A stretch of DNA of 64,000 bases from Pedobacter frigoris (GCF_005116445.1 NZ_SWBQ01000003.1:62001-126000); one strand, 5' to 3'; numbered from the stretch's first letter, positions 18,005 to 26,391 are shown. Notes: generated by a model from the letters alone, not told the origin. Program-made: numbers and translations.

Positions 18005-19246
18005 TTAGCTTTTTTTAGGTTTTAATTTGATGATGACAGGATTGCTTTTTTTATTGGAGGTCTTGAAGTAGTTCTCCAACAAGGCAGGATAAGTGGCTTT
18101 TTTTCCTGCGCTTTGTTCCTTGAAAGCAAACATAGACAGAGAAGAGTAGCTTGTGTATAAGTATCCGTTTTCATAGAGATGAAACCCCCTGCCTGCAAAC
18201 TCATAGCCCGATCCGCCGTCATTAACAGGGAGAAAGTAAGAGAGACTATCTGGTTCTAAATCTTGCAGAGAAGTGAGCTCAGTGGTCTTCACGTTATAGG
18301 AGAATATTCTTTTTGTGGTACTCGACCATTGGTAGTTGTCTAATTTGAAATGTAGATTGTTTCCTACTGACAGTACACCACCTATGTTATATATCAGAGA
18401 TTTGTTGTTACGAAAGTATTCCAATTGATCTTTTCTAAAGGTGGGATCTTTGAAGAAATCTTTCGGCAATGAAATTGACGCTGGTAAAATGATGCGGTAT
18501 GCAAAGGAAATTTTCTCAGGGGTGATTTTGAAAAAATCGTAAGAGTTATTGTTGGAGTATAGATACTCATTCGGCTCACTGCTTTTATAAACCCGTTCTC
18601 CGCCACCATATCGCTCCTGAAGTTTAAAAGGGAAATACCCTACGCTATCCTTGTTGTTTTTGACAAAAACCATTTGATATCTTATCGTGTCCTTTCCATT
18701 TATCTTCTGAAAGTACCTGTCTATGGATGTCTTGCCATCGCTAAAGCGAAAGGGACTGATGTATTTATCCTCCTGTGAAAGTACCCGTTTCACGGGCTTT
18801 CCATCCAGATCAAAGTAATGTGTATATTTTGGGGTAAAGATTTTTATGAGATTGCGGTTATCCTCCTTTACAATATTAAAGCCCCAAAATGAACCACTTT
18901 CTTTATTGTCTCCTTCATCTTGCTGCATTTTGCTCGCATTGATTTTGGCTTTATACTTACCCTGATCAGTAAAAACGAACACTGCTTTGGTGTCATAATC
19001 GAAAAAGACGTATTTGTCTTCTACTATCCTAAGCCCACCAACACTACCAAATAGGGACTCTTTGGTAGTTTCAAGTGGAATAAACTCTACTTCTTCGAAT
19101 AATTGAGATACACTCGCCCCGCGGGCATTTTGTGGATCAATGCGTAAAGTCTGTACAGAGGAACTGTCAATTTTAATCTCTTGAGCTGTTGTGGTGAAGA
19201 ATACTGATGCCAGCAGGCAAGTAATAAAAGAGGATTTGAGGCGCAT
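18005..19246 (-). CDS. six-bladed beta-propeller exported protein
   Basis: A 413-residue protein with a signal peptide (about 1-21, FFTTTAQ). After SQLFEEVEFIPLETTKESLFG, which marks the Bacteroidota 6-bladed beta-propeller family (DUF4934-like), repeated blade-like strands follow, such as IVEDKYVFFDYDTKAVFVF. It is probably periplasmic or surface-exposed and binds a ligand or partner protein. It is the first gene of a tight leftward operon with the barrel protein (11 bp apart) and the small membrane protein. The start at 19246 gives a complete signal sequence. The ligand cannot be told from the sequence. Confidence 0.82.
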   Translation of the reverse strand: MRLKSSFITCLLASVFFTTTAQEIKIDSSSVQTLRIDPQNARGASVSQLFEEVEFIPLETTKESLFGSVGGLRIVEDKYVFFDYDTKAVFVFTDQGKYKAKINASKMQQDEGDNKESGSFWGFNIVKEDNRNLIKIFTPKYTHYFDLDGKPVKRVLSQEDKYISPFRFSDGKTSIDRYFQKINGKDTIRYQMVFVKNNKDSVGYFPFKLQERYGGGERVYKSSEPNEYLYSNNNSYDFFKITPEKISFAYRIILPASISLPKDFFKDPTFRKDQLEYFRNNKSLIYNIGGVLSVGNNLHFKLDNYQWSSTTKRIFSYNVKTTELTSLQDLEPDSLSYFLPVNDGGSGYEFAGRGFHLYENGYLYTSYSSLSMFAFKEQSAGKKATYPALLENYFKTSNKKSNPVIIKLKPKKS

Positions 19247-19429
19247 TTTAATAATCTAAATATTTATCTCGAAAGTAAGGAAAAGATTTTTCAGTTGCAG
19301 ATTTCACACAAACGTTTGCGTAGTGCTTAGTGAGAATCCGTAAAAATCCATAATGGCCAAATTATTACATTTTTTTCTTTTAATATATGGTTTTAAAGGA
19401 TATTTTGCAGCCTTATTAATAAGATAGAT

Positions 19430-20299
19430 ATGGCTTCAGGTTTTTTTGCGATTTTAGATGATATAGCAGCTTTAATGGATGATGTGGCAGTAACTGCTAA
19501 AATTGCCACGAGAAAAACTGCTGGTATTTTGGGTGATGATCTGGCTGTAAATGCGGAAAAAGCAACTGGCTTCCTGTCTTCCAGGGAATTACCTGTTCTC
19601 TGGGCGATCACAAAAGGATCATTTATCAATAAGATCATCATCGTACCCATCGCTTTGCTGCTGAACGCTTTTTTTCCGGTTGCCATTAAAGTTATTCTGG
19701 TTTTGGGTGGATTCTATCTGGCTTATGAGGGTGTTGAAAAGATCGTCGAGTACTTCTTTCACCGCAAAAAGGAAGGTCACGAAGTAGTTGCGGAGATCAA
19801 GCAGGATGGAAATGAAGTTGAAAAAGCAAAAATTAAATCTGCTGTAACGACAGATTTCATTCTCTCGGTAGAAATCGTCATCATTGCCCTTGGAACCGTG
19901 CTGACGGAAAGCCTGACCTTACAAATTCTGACAGTATCTGTAGTGGCACTATTGGCTACAGTTGGTGTTTACGGCATTGTGGCCCTGATTGTCAGAATGG
20001 ACGATACTGGCTACAAACTGATCAAAAGATCCGGCGACAAAGGTGCATTCGCAAGTTTGGGGCATTTACTTGTTAAATCCCTGCCTGTCATCATTCGGAT
20101 CCTCGCTGTTGTGGGTACAATCGCGTTAATATTAGTTGCGGGAGGTATTTTCGTACACAATATTGAATTTTTCCACCACTTGTTACCGAGCCTGCCAGCG
20201 ATAATAAAAGAGTTCATTTTTGGACTTGCCGCAGGTCTGGCGGCTGTAGCGCTGGCTACCGCTATTAAAGCAATTTTCGGCTTAAAAAGCACTCATTAA
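19430..20299 (+). CDS. DUF808 (YedI-type) membrane protein
   Basis: A 289-residue inner membrane protein. The N-terminal segment MASGFFAILDDIAALMDDVA and the following KTAGILGDDLAVNAEKATGF are hallmarks of the DUF808 family. About six membrane segments can be read, for example around 65-105, 140-185, 215-240 and 255-285, with a charged cytoplasmic loop (about 110-135). Length agrees with the family. Its function is unknown in all organisms I know of. It has its own 183-bp upstream region, divergent from the propeller operon, and ends before the cobalamin riboswitch. Confidence 0.88.
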   Translation: MASGFFAILDDIAALMDDVAVTAKIATRKTAGILGDDLAVNAEKATGFLSSRELPVLWAITKGSFINKIIIVPIALLLNAFFPVAIKVILVLGGFYLAYEGVEKIVEYFFHRKKEGHEVVAEIKQDGNEVEKAKIKSAVTTDFILSVEIVIIALGTVLTESLTLQILTVSVVALLATVGVYGIVALIVRMDDTGYKLIKRSGDKGAFASLGHLLVKSLPVIIRILAVVGTIALILVAGGIFVHNIEFFHHLLPSLPAIIKEFIFGLAAGLAAVALATAIKAIFGLKSTH

Positions 20300-20352
20300 A
20301 GATATTGACTTAATACATTTAGACAATACTGCAAATCATATCAATATTTTTT

Positions 20353-20360
20353 TAGCTTTG
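20353..20360 (+). promoter_or_regulatory. Bacteroidota -7 promoter box before the riboswitch
   Basis: TAGCTTTG matches the phylum's TAnnTTTG -7 consensus exactly and would start a transcript near 20367, just where the riboswitch fold begins. The matching -33 element is weak. Confidence 0.5.
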
Positions 20361-20370
20361 CATCGCTTTT

Positions 20371-20528
20371 GGTTCCTGGATTGTGTTAATCCTGGATTAA
20401 AAGGGAATACGGTGAGAATCCGTGACTGTCCCGCAACTGTAAGCGCCTAAACGGTTTTCAAATCTGGCCACTGTTCCAATTAAACGAATGGGAAGGCAGA
20501 AAATCGGGCGTAAGTCAGGAGACCTGCC
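20371..20528 (+). ncRNA. cobalamin riboswitch
   Basis: The conserved order of a class-I B12 riboswitch is present: a paired start, GGGAATACGGTGAGAATCC, the core GACTGTCCCGCAACTGTAAG, a variable arm, and the B12 box AAGTCAGGAGACCTGCC at 20512-20528. It senses adenosyl- or other cobalamins and normally lowers expression of B12 uptake or B12-independent genes. It precedes the DUF5074 lipoprotein with a 180-base leader, in which the expression platform must lie. Confidence 0.93.
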
Positions 20529-20570
20529 TTCAGCATTATGATTTCATAGCTTTCGGGGATTGAAGCTGGG

Positions 20571-20696
20571 ATGAGATGTACGATTTATGTGTTACACTAT
20601 TTTTGTGTCCGTTTTCTCTCTTTTTATTGTGATGTATTCATCGCAGGGCTATCCTTTTGCCTCTTCCCCGACGACTCAAACAATGTCAATCCATAA
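20571..20696 (+). other. possible 41-codon leader ORF between riboswitch and lipoprotein gene
   Basis: ATG at 20571 opens 41 codons that end at 20694-20696, 14 bp before the lipoprotein start. The predicted peptide is hydrophobic and contains five cysteines, with no family match I recognise. It could be a translated leader that couples riboswitch state to the downstream gene, or chance. Confidence 0.25.
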
Positions 20697-20710
20697 ATTA
20701 ATATATCATA

Positions 20711-21811
20711 ATGAAACACGTAAACATTAAGCAATTTTTATTCGCAGCATTGCTAACTACAGGCCTATATGCTTGTAAAAAGGACAATACTGATCCAATT
20801 CCCACTGATCCGGTATCAGGAAAATACGAAAATGGATTTTTTATCATCGCTGAAGGCGCTATTGGTCAAAACGCTGGTACAATTAACTTCTACAGATATG
20901 GGGAAGACACGGTAAGTGTTAGAGCTTATGAAAAGGAAAATCCGGGAAAAATACTATCGAATACATCTAAAACCAGCACGTTACAGTTTGCATCTGTCAT
21001 CAATGGCAGTATTTATCTGATGAGTGAAATGAATGGACCACTGGTAAAAGTAAATGCAAAAACACTTAAAGAAGAAGCCAGATACGTACAGGAAGCCAGC
21101 AATTGGAGAAGTCTGATACAGGTAGATGGAAATCGCGGACTAGTAAGTACCAATGATGGCGTATACCAGGTCGATTTGAGCACACTTGCTATTCAAAATA
21201 AACTGACAACAGCAGGCGCATTGAATACCGGAGATATGTGGAAAAAGGGAAATCACATATTCCTTTTACAAAGCAATGGGACTAAAATTGTTTCGGCTGG
21301 TAATTATTCCTTCCTAAAAAGCTTTTCAAACATCAACCGCGGATTCGCGCAAACACCTAATGGCAAAGTTTGGGCATCTACAGGCACACGCTTAATTGCG
21401 ATAGACGACAACCTGGATACTGCCGGTGTACAATTAAAAGTAAGCATCGGATCTTTTGGTTTAGATGCTCCGACTAGGATTACGGCCTCCACTAAAGAAA
21501 ACGCGGTATTTTATCACTCCGGAAAAGCAATCTATAAGTACATAGACGGTAATGCTTCATCGCTGGCAGAACCTTTTATCAATATCGATGAGAATCCTTT
21601 TATGGTATATGGCGCAATACGTTATGATAAAAACAAGGACTACATCGTGGTCAACGGTATACAGGGCTACGGAGCTGCTTCGACAGCAAATTTTCTGTTG
21701 ATCTACAATGCTTCAAACGGTACGTTGGTAAAGAAAATTAAATACGGCGGTGATGGGATCACAACTGATTTTACGAAAATATACTTCCCGAACGTGACTG
21801 TATTTCATTAA
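20711..21811 (+). CDS. DUF5074/BtuG-like beta-propeller surface lipoprotein, riboswitch-controlled
   Basis: A 366-residue lipoprotein with a lipobox at C22 (GLYACKKDN). The mature part begins NGFFIIAEG, and repeated blade-like segments follow, for example VNGSIYLMSEMNGPLVKVNAKTL and QTPNGKVWASTGTRLIAI, giving a seven-bladed YncE/DUF5074-type propeller. BtuG of Bacteroides is a surface lipoprotein of this type that captures B12 with very high affinity and passes it to BtuB. Control by a B12 riboswitch directly upstream supports a cobalamin role here. Unlike usual loci, no btuB barrel or ABC transporter follows; the next gene is on the other strand. Confidence 0.75.
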   Translation: MKHVNIKQFLFAALLTTGLYACKKDNTDPIPTDPVSGKYENGFFIIAEGAIGQNAGTINFYRYGEDTVSVRAYEKENPGKILSNTSKTSTLQFASVINGSIYLMSEMNGPLVKVNAKTLKEEARYVQEASNWRSLIQVDGNRGLVSTNDGVYQVDLSTLAIQNKLTTAGALNTGDMWKKGNHIFLLQSNGTKIVSAGNYSFLKSFSNINRGFAQTPNGKVWASTGTRLIAIDDNLDTAGVQLKVSIGSFGLDAPTRITASTKENAVFYHSGKAIYKYIDGNASSLAEPFINIDENPFMVYGAIRYDKNKDYIVVNGIQGYGAASTANFLLIYNASNGTLVKKIKYGGDGITTDFTKIYFPNVTVFH

Positions 21812-21821
21812 TGGCTTTCTT

Positions 21822-21864
21822 CGTCATCCTGAACCAGAATAGCTTTTACATGTTCGGGGTGACG
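21822..21864. repeat. hairpin with 13-bp arms of the CGTCATCCTGAAC type
   Basis: Arms 21822-21834 and 21852-21864 pair over 13 bp, allowing G-U pairs, with a 17-base loop. It sits between converging genes and may end the riboswitch transcript. Sequences starting CGTCATCCTGAAC are, from memory, common dispersed repeats in Sphingobacteriaceae; only one copy is in this window. Confidence 0.55.
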
Positions 21865-21873
21865 ATTATTGCT

Positions 21874-22512
21874 TTAAAAAGAGAATATCTTATCCTTCTC
21901 TACATAAGTAACCCCATCAGGTTGTGATTTTGGTGCTTTGGCTAGTTTCTGGGCCAGTATTTTGGTGGGCAAAGGCCGGTGTTGTCTAAACATTCCCAGT
22001 CTATTAAAGAATCCCAGAACATTTAAGGCCACCTTTTCCCCCAGCCTGTCGGTGTCGGGGCGTTCTAGTAGTCCTGGTCTGAATACAATGCATTTTTTGA
22101 AATCCAATTCCAGAATCCTGTCTTCCAGCTCCCCCTTCATTTTGGAATAGAATATTTTACTTTTGGCCGAGGCTCCCAATGCGGAAACAAGCACAAAACT
22201 CGAAACGTTATTTTGCCTGGCTAATGCAGCAAATTTAGCAGGGATATCAAAATCGATCTTCCACTGGTTTTCTTTGGATCCTGCTGCTTTTAAGGTAGTA
22301 CCTAAACAAGAGAAAAAAACGTCCCCTGTAATTAACCCTGCATAGACATCTGGTTTGGAGAAATCAACGACATGCTCAATAAGCTTACTATGCACCTTAC
22401 CTGTAGGTTTTCTTACGAAAATGGTAACAGCTTCATAGTCACTATCCCATAAAAGTTCATCAACCAGGTCTCTTCCGGTTGCGCCTGTCGCTCCTATTAT
22501 CAATGCCTTCAT
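21874..22512 (-). CDS. NAD(P)H-binding oxidoreductase, HTATIP2-like
   Basis: A 212-residue Rossmann-fold protein of the atypical short-chain dehydrogenase group. The N-terminal dinucleotide loop reads GATGATGRDLV (residues 7-17). FFSCLGTTLKAAGS and FVLVSALGASAKSKIFYSKMKGELE follow the pattern of HTATIP2/YwnB-like proteins, with Y and K of YSKMK at the usual catalytic place. The end has FRPGLLERP. The substrate is unknown. It converges with the BtuG-like gene and has no operon partner; the 22597 gene upstream is separated by a terminator. Confidence 0.85.
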   Translation of the reverse strand: MKALIIGATGATGRDLVDELLWDSDYEAVTIFVRKPTGKVHSKLIEHVVDFSKPDVYAGLITGDVFFSCLGTTLKAAGSKENQWKIDFDIPAKFAALARQNNVSSFVLVSALGASAKSKIFYSKMKGELEDRILELDFKKCIVFRPGLLERPDTDRLGEKVALNVLGFFNRLGMFRQHRPLPTKILAQKLAKAPKSQPDGVTYVEKDKIFSF

Positions 22513-22548
22513 TATCGTCCTGGATTTGTGTGTTCTAATATAAATAAT

Positions 22549-22583
22549 ATTAAAGACTTGCCGTAAATAAGCAAGTCTTTAAT
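22549..22583. terminator. intrinsic terminator, 13-bp perfect stem
   Basis: Arms 22549-22561 and 22571-22583 (core AAAGACTTGC / GCAAGTCTTT) with a 9-base loop, and A/T runs on both sides. It lies 13 bp beyond the stop of the leftward gene at 22597 and 36 bp upstream of the oxidoreductase gene. Confidence 0.75.
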
Positions 22584-22596
22584 AATTCAGAATAGC

Positions 22597-23376
22597 CTAT
22601 CTGTTATAGGCATCGACAGCCATTTCCAACTTACGGTAACCGGATCTGTCTACAGCATATCCTCCTGCCGCCAAACCTGCTCCGAGTCCGAGGAATAGAA
22701 AGCTTGAGGCGAAATTAGGAGTACTCATACTGGAAAAGCCTTGCTGGTGACCAAAGGAATTACCGTCTGACAATCTTGCATTGTTACTTCCTTTAACGAC
22801 AAAAGAAACGAGGCCCGCCACAATAGATGCTCCTGCGGCTACATACATCGTTTTACTGGCATTCATATTTTTACGGTAGCCTTCCAGTAAATTCATGCTT
22901 ACCGGGTTGTCGGCCATATCATGCTTCAAATTATTGTAATTAACTTTTTTCAAGTCTGTATATCCTTTGTTATAATACATCCTGGGATCCACAGATTGGC
23001 GAACTGGTGGACCATACCTATGTCTGCCATACCCGTAACCTCTATCGTACAAAAAGGCATCACGTGCTATTTCCTGAAAGAGATTGATTTTTCCCTGTAC
23101 AATTCGTTCGGAAAATGATCCTTCTCCAATGATGGTCTGCCTCCGCGTATTCGCAAAGAAGCCATTTTCATTATTAAAGAACTTGACCTGTTCCTGTGGA
23201 ATACGCCTGGAATCAGCTCTAAGCTGCCAGGAATTGTAAAAGTCGGGTCTCAACTTTATGCTGTTCGCATAAACTACAGAATCTGAATAGAAATACAGAA
23301 AGTTTTTGGATTCGTCCACCTGGGCACGAGCGTTGAGGCCATAGCAAGCCATAACGACAATGATTAGTTTTTTCAT
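22597..23376 (-). CDS. exported hypothetical protein with two membrane-like segments
   Basis: A 259-residue protein from the Met at 23376, which begins a signal peptide (MKKLIIVVMACYGLNARAQ). The frame extends 23 codons further, but that part is unlike a leader, so the shorter start is used. The mature part has a Tyr/Gly/Arg-rich patch (YDRGYGYGRHRYG) and two hydrophobic stretches (about 170-190 and 215-240), the second with GLGAGLAAGGYAVD. It is probably an envelope protein. I do not recognise a family. It has its own terminator and appears to be a single-gene transcript. Confidence 0.65.
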   Translation of the reverse strand: MKKLIIVVMACYGLNARAQVDESKNFLYFYSDSVVYANSIKLRPDFYNSWQLRADSRRIPQEQVKFFNNENGFFANTRRQTIIGEGSFSERIVQGKINLFQEIARDAFLYDRGYGYGRHRYGPPVRQSVDPRMYYNKGYTDLKKVNYNNLKHDMADNPVSMNLLEGYRKNMNASKTMYVAAGASIVAGLVSFVVKGSNNARLSDGNSFGHQQGFSSMSTPNFASSFLFLGLGAGLAAGGYAVDRSGYRKLEMAVDAYNR

Positions 23377-23476
23377 ATCGGTTTCATTTTTGTGTGTAAT
23401 CAATACTACAAAAATTGATACCAAAAAGTCATTTGTAAACAACAAAATACATTCTAACTTTTATACTTTTACATAC

Positions 23477-24142
23477 GTGAAGAAAATCTACTTTATAAGC
23501 GGTTTAGGGGCTGACGGCAGGGTTTTCAGGAAGTTGAAATTTCCGGCAGAATAAGAGCTCGTACATCTTGACTGGATCCCTCCGCTAGAGAAGGAATCTT
23601 TAGCTGATTACGCAGTGAGACTTGGTAACAGCATCGATCGTACCCAACCTTTTTATTTGATCGGTCTTTCACTAGGTGGCATGATTGCCACAGAAATTAC
23701 CAGGAAATTAAATCCTCTTCATACTTTCCTTATTTCCTCTGCCCCCACCTATCTTCAGCTTCCCTGGTATTTCAGACTTGCAGGTAATTTAAGATTGCAA
23801 AACATACTTACAACAGGTCTCATCAAACAATCAAAATTTTTACCAGCGGGATTACTTGGCGGGAAAACTTCCGAAGAAAAGACACTGTTAAAAACGTTGA
23901 TCCGAGAAACTGATCCTAGATTCATGAAATGGGCTATAACAGCCATTTTAGAATGGAGAAATATGGAGAAGCCAATGAATTTGACCCAACTGCACGGTAC
24001 TGCAGACAGGACAATTCCGATCCGTTATACCAGTCCTGACGTTATTATAAAAGGCGGAGGACATTTTATGGTATATGCGAATGCAGCTAAAGTGACCGAA
24101 CTCATCAATGAAATCCTAAAGCAGGACGAACCAGGTAAATAA
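23477..24142 (+). pseudogene. alpha/beta hydrolase gene interrupted by one in-frame stop
   Basis: A GTG (or an upstream start) at 23477 begins KKIYFISGLGADGRVFRKL, the usual start of a small Bacteroidota alpha/beta hydrolase. At 23552-23554 a TAA stops the frame after 25 codons. The same frame then continues with LVHLDWIPPLEKESLADY, the nucleophile elbow GLSLGG, HGTADRTIP and GGGHFMV, ending at 24142. The total would be about 221 residues. Everything except the one stop looks intact, so the inactivation seems recent, or the stop is a sequencing error. The fragment from the Met at 23615 lacks the oxyanion strand and is unlikely to fold. Confidence 0.75.
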
Positions 24143-24199
24143 AAAAAGTGCCCAAGACTAATCTCAGACACCCTCTATTGTATTTTTGATGGCCTCGTT

Positions 24200-24847
24200 C
24201 TACAAGTTTGAAACCAGGTAGCTTTTCGATTGGTTATCAATCGCTTTAAAATCTACAAATGATTTCTTTGCATAAGATTTAGCTACAGATGGTGTGATGT
24301 TCCCTGCGATAGTCAAAACTGTTGTTGATGGATTGGCAACCTCACTATAATAAGCCTTTACATCAGACAGGCTTAAATTCGCTACCGATATTTTGTTTAC
24401 ATTGTCTGGGAAATATTTGTCATTTGCAATAAGATGTGCAGTCACAGCCGACTTGGCCTTGTTTAGCGCTACTTCGGTAAATTCAGGTGCGGCAATATAA
24501 GCAGACAGAACAGCAAATACATTTTCAAAATCTTTTGAAGCCACAGCCAAGTTCACACCTTTATTACTGTAACTTAAACCAGTATCTAAAGCTGACAATT
24601 GTTGGTTAAGCATCATATTCATCACTTCTTGTACTGCTGCCTTATCTGCCGAATATTCATTTTCGAAACTCAAATTGGCAAATACTTTTTCGGTAGACTG
24701 ATTTTCAGCCACAATCACATTGATGCCATTTTTAAGGTTAAAATTTACCGGGTTTTTTAAAGCTGATGATTGTGCAAATCCAAATTTAGCAGTTACGATG
24801 AGAGCTCCGACGATTAAAAATGTTTTTAATGTTTTTAATGTTTTCAT
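24200..24847 (-). CDS. M16-peptidase-like exported protein without the zinc motif
   Basis: A 215-residue protein from the Met at 24847, with a signal peptide (about 1-26, AKFGFAQ). The frame is open 103 codons further to 25156, but that part overlaps the start of the YccF gene on the other strand and is not family-like. The mature part matches one half of an insulinase (M16) unit: LKNGINVIVAENQ at the start and VKAYYSEVANPSTTVLTIAGN near the end. The HxxEH zinc motif is missing; the site reads VQEVM. It is probably a non-catalytic M16 relative of unknown role. No active partner subunit lies nearby. Confidence 0.7.
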   Translation of the reverse strand: MKTLKTLKTFLIVGALIVTAKFGFAQSSALKNPVNFNLKNGINVIVAENQSTEKVFANLSFENEYSADKAAVQEVMNMMLNQQLSALDTGLSYSNKGVNLAVASKDFENVFAVLSAYIAAPEFTEVALNKAKSAVTAHLIANDKYFPDNVNKISVANLSLSDVKAYYSEVANPSTTVLTIAGNITPSVAKSYAKKSFVDFKAIDNQSKSYLVSNL

Positions 24848-25036
24848 AGTAGGGTTATTGTTTTTATTTAAAGTTTCTTTTATGATTAATTGATGGCTCA
24901 AAATTAGAGTGCTTTTTACCAGCCTGAAATACTGAAAAGGCAGAAAGGCAATCTCACGCGACGAAACTGGTAAATCAACCTTTGAAATTATTCGCGTAAC
25001 TAATGCTTTTATTTGTGCTCTAAAAGAAAAACAATT

Positions 25037-25405
25037 ATGAATTTTATAGGCAATCTCATCTGGATCATATTTGGTGGAATATTCATTTTCTTTGAATACA
25101 TATTTGGAGGGATCATCCTCTGTCTCACCATTGTTGGAATACCTTTCGGAATTCAATGCTTCAAGTTTGCAATAGTAGGACTAGCTCCTTTCGGAGTGAA
25201 AATCTCTGATACATCTTCTAATACAGGCTGTCTTTCTACGATAATGAATATCATATGGCTGGTTTTCGGTGGTTTCTGGATTGCCCTCACCCATTTATTT
25301 TTTGGTCTGTTGTTCTGTATCACCATTATCGGTATTCCATTTGGCCGACAGCATTTTAAGCTGATGAACCTGGCCTTCACGCCTTTTGGGAAGTCAATTA
25401 GTTAG
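25037..25405 (+). CDS. YccF-type membrane protein
   Basis: A 122-residue inner membrane protein with two YccF domains. Each consists of a hydrophobic pair of helices and the signature (T/I)IxGIPFG followed by FK and a LAPFG or FTPFG end. The track start at 25013 adds eight residues; the Met at 25037 (MNFIGNLIWIIFGG) fits the family. Family function is unknown. It is divergent from the M16-like gene and converges with the epimerase gene, separated by a strong palindromic terminator. Confidence 0.85.
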   Translation: MNFIGNLIWIIFGGIFIFFEYIFGGIILCLTIVGIPFGIQCFKFAIVGLAPFGVKISDTSSNTGCLSTIMNIIWLVFGGFWIALTHLFFGLLFCITIIGIPFGRQHFKLMNLAFTPFGKSIS

Positions 25406-25427
25406 GGTGTGGTTGTAGCTCTTCATT

Positions 25428-25470
25428 GTAAACAACAAAGCCCCGGAAATTCCGGGGCTTTGTTGTTTAC
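25428..25470. terminator. bidirectional terminator, 21-bp perfect palindromic stem
   Basis: Arms 25428-25448 and 25450-25470 are perfectly complementary around a single A (core GCCCCGGAA / TTCCGGGGC flanked by A- and T-rich runs). It lies between the stops of two converging genes and would stop transcripts from both sides. Confidence 0.9.
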
Positions 25471-25482
25471 ACTATTGATATT

Positions 25483-26391
25483 TTATTTGCTATTGGATAC
25501 AAAGTTTCTGAAATTAACGACACTTTGAGCTACGTCCTTACTATTCGTTTGCCAGTTATATTCATATTCCGCAGAGATAGCTCCTTTGAAGTTTTGTCTT
25601 TTCAATTCAGCGATTACACCAGGTATATCGCATACACCCTCTCCCCAATGCACATCATGTCCGCCTTTTCCTTTAACATGGAGGTCCTTCATATGCGAAT
25701 GCAAAACATGACCTTCCAATTTTTTAAGACACTCAACCGGATTAAGTCCTGAACGAGACCAGTGACCTATATCAGCACATGCTCCAATGCGCTTGCTTTG
25801 ACCTTTGATAGCATTCAGCACCACATCAGGATTCCAATAATGAGACGGATCAGGATGATTGTGAATAGCTACATTGATCTGATACTGGTCGGCTAGTTTA
25901 GACAGCAAAGGAATATCTTTTTCGTTAGGTTCTGAAGTGATGGTCTGAATACCCATGAATTTACAGAATTCAAATAACTTGTTCCATCCAGCTTCACTAT
26001 TTGCTCCAGTAACACCAAAAGCAACAACCTTTACGTTCTTAGCTTTCAGCATTTCCAAAACAGCTTTTCTTTTGGCGACATCCATATCAGGAGTCATTGT
26101 TCCTTCAATACCTCCACCAATTTTCTGGCCGGGGAATGCTTCTACATATCTTAAATTACAGCTATCGATCTTGCTTATGGCTTGTGCAAACGAATAAAGT
26201 CTAAAGGTATATGCCTGCGAACCCAGTTTCCAGCCAAGCTTAGTCTCAGGAGTTCTAGCATCAGATGAACCAGCACCTGAATTCAAACTTTTACAGTTGC
26301 TCAATAAAAATAACAGGCACAACCCTGATATGATTTTAGCAGTGGGGTTTACATGTTTAGATAAAATAGTTGTTTGTTTTTTAAAGTTCAT
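25483..26391 (-). CDS. sugar phosphate isomerase/epimerase-like lipoprotein (TIM barrel)
   Basis: A 302-residue exported protein. A basic start is followed by a hydrophobic segment and a lipobox at C33 (LLSNCKS). The mature part is an AP-endonuclease-2-like TIM barrel: LGSQAYTFRLYSF, VKVVAFGV, VAIHNHPDPSHYW, ACADIGHWSRSG, HSHMKDLHVKG and ISAEYEYNW, with the His, Asp and Glu metal ligands of the family visible. It may isomerise a sugar or cyclitol in the periplasm. No sugar locus surrounds it, so the substrate is unknown. The gene is isolated, with a strong terminator 12 bp past its stop. Confidence 0.85.
   Translation of the reverse strand: MNFKKQTTILSKHVNPTAKIISGLCLLFLLSNCKSLNSGAGSSDARTPETKLGWKLGSQAYTFRLYSFAQAISKIDSCNLRYVEAFPGQKIGGGIEGTMTPDMDVAKRKAVLEMLKAKNVKVVAFGVTGANSEAGWNKLFEFCKFMGIQTITSEPNEKDIPLLSKLADQYQINVAIHNHPDPSHYWNPDVVLNAIKGQSKRIGACADIGHWSRSGLNPVECLKKLEGHVLHSHMKDLHVKGKGGHDVHWGEGVCDIPGVIAELKRQNFKGAISAEYEYNWQTNSKDVAQSVVNFRNFVSNSK

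Noticed and set aside
24848..25156. N-terminal extension of the M16-like protein
   Set aside because: It precedes a normal signal peptide, is polar and irregular, and overlaps the start of the YccF gene on the other strand.
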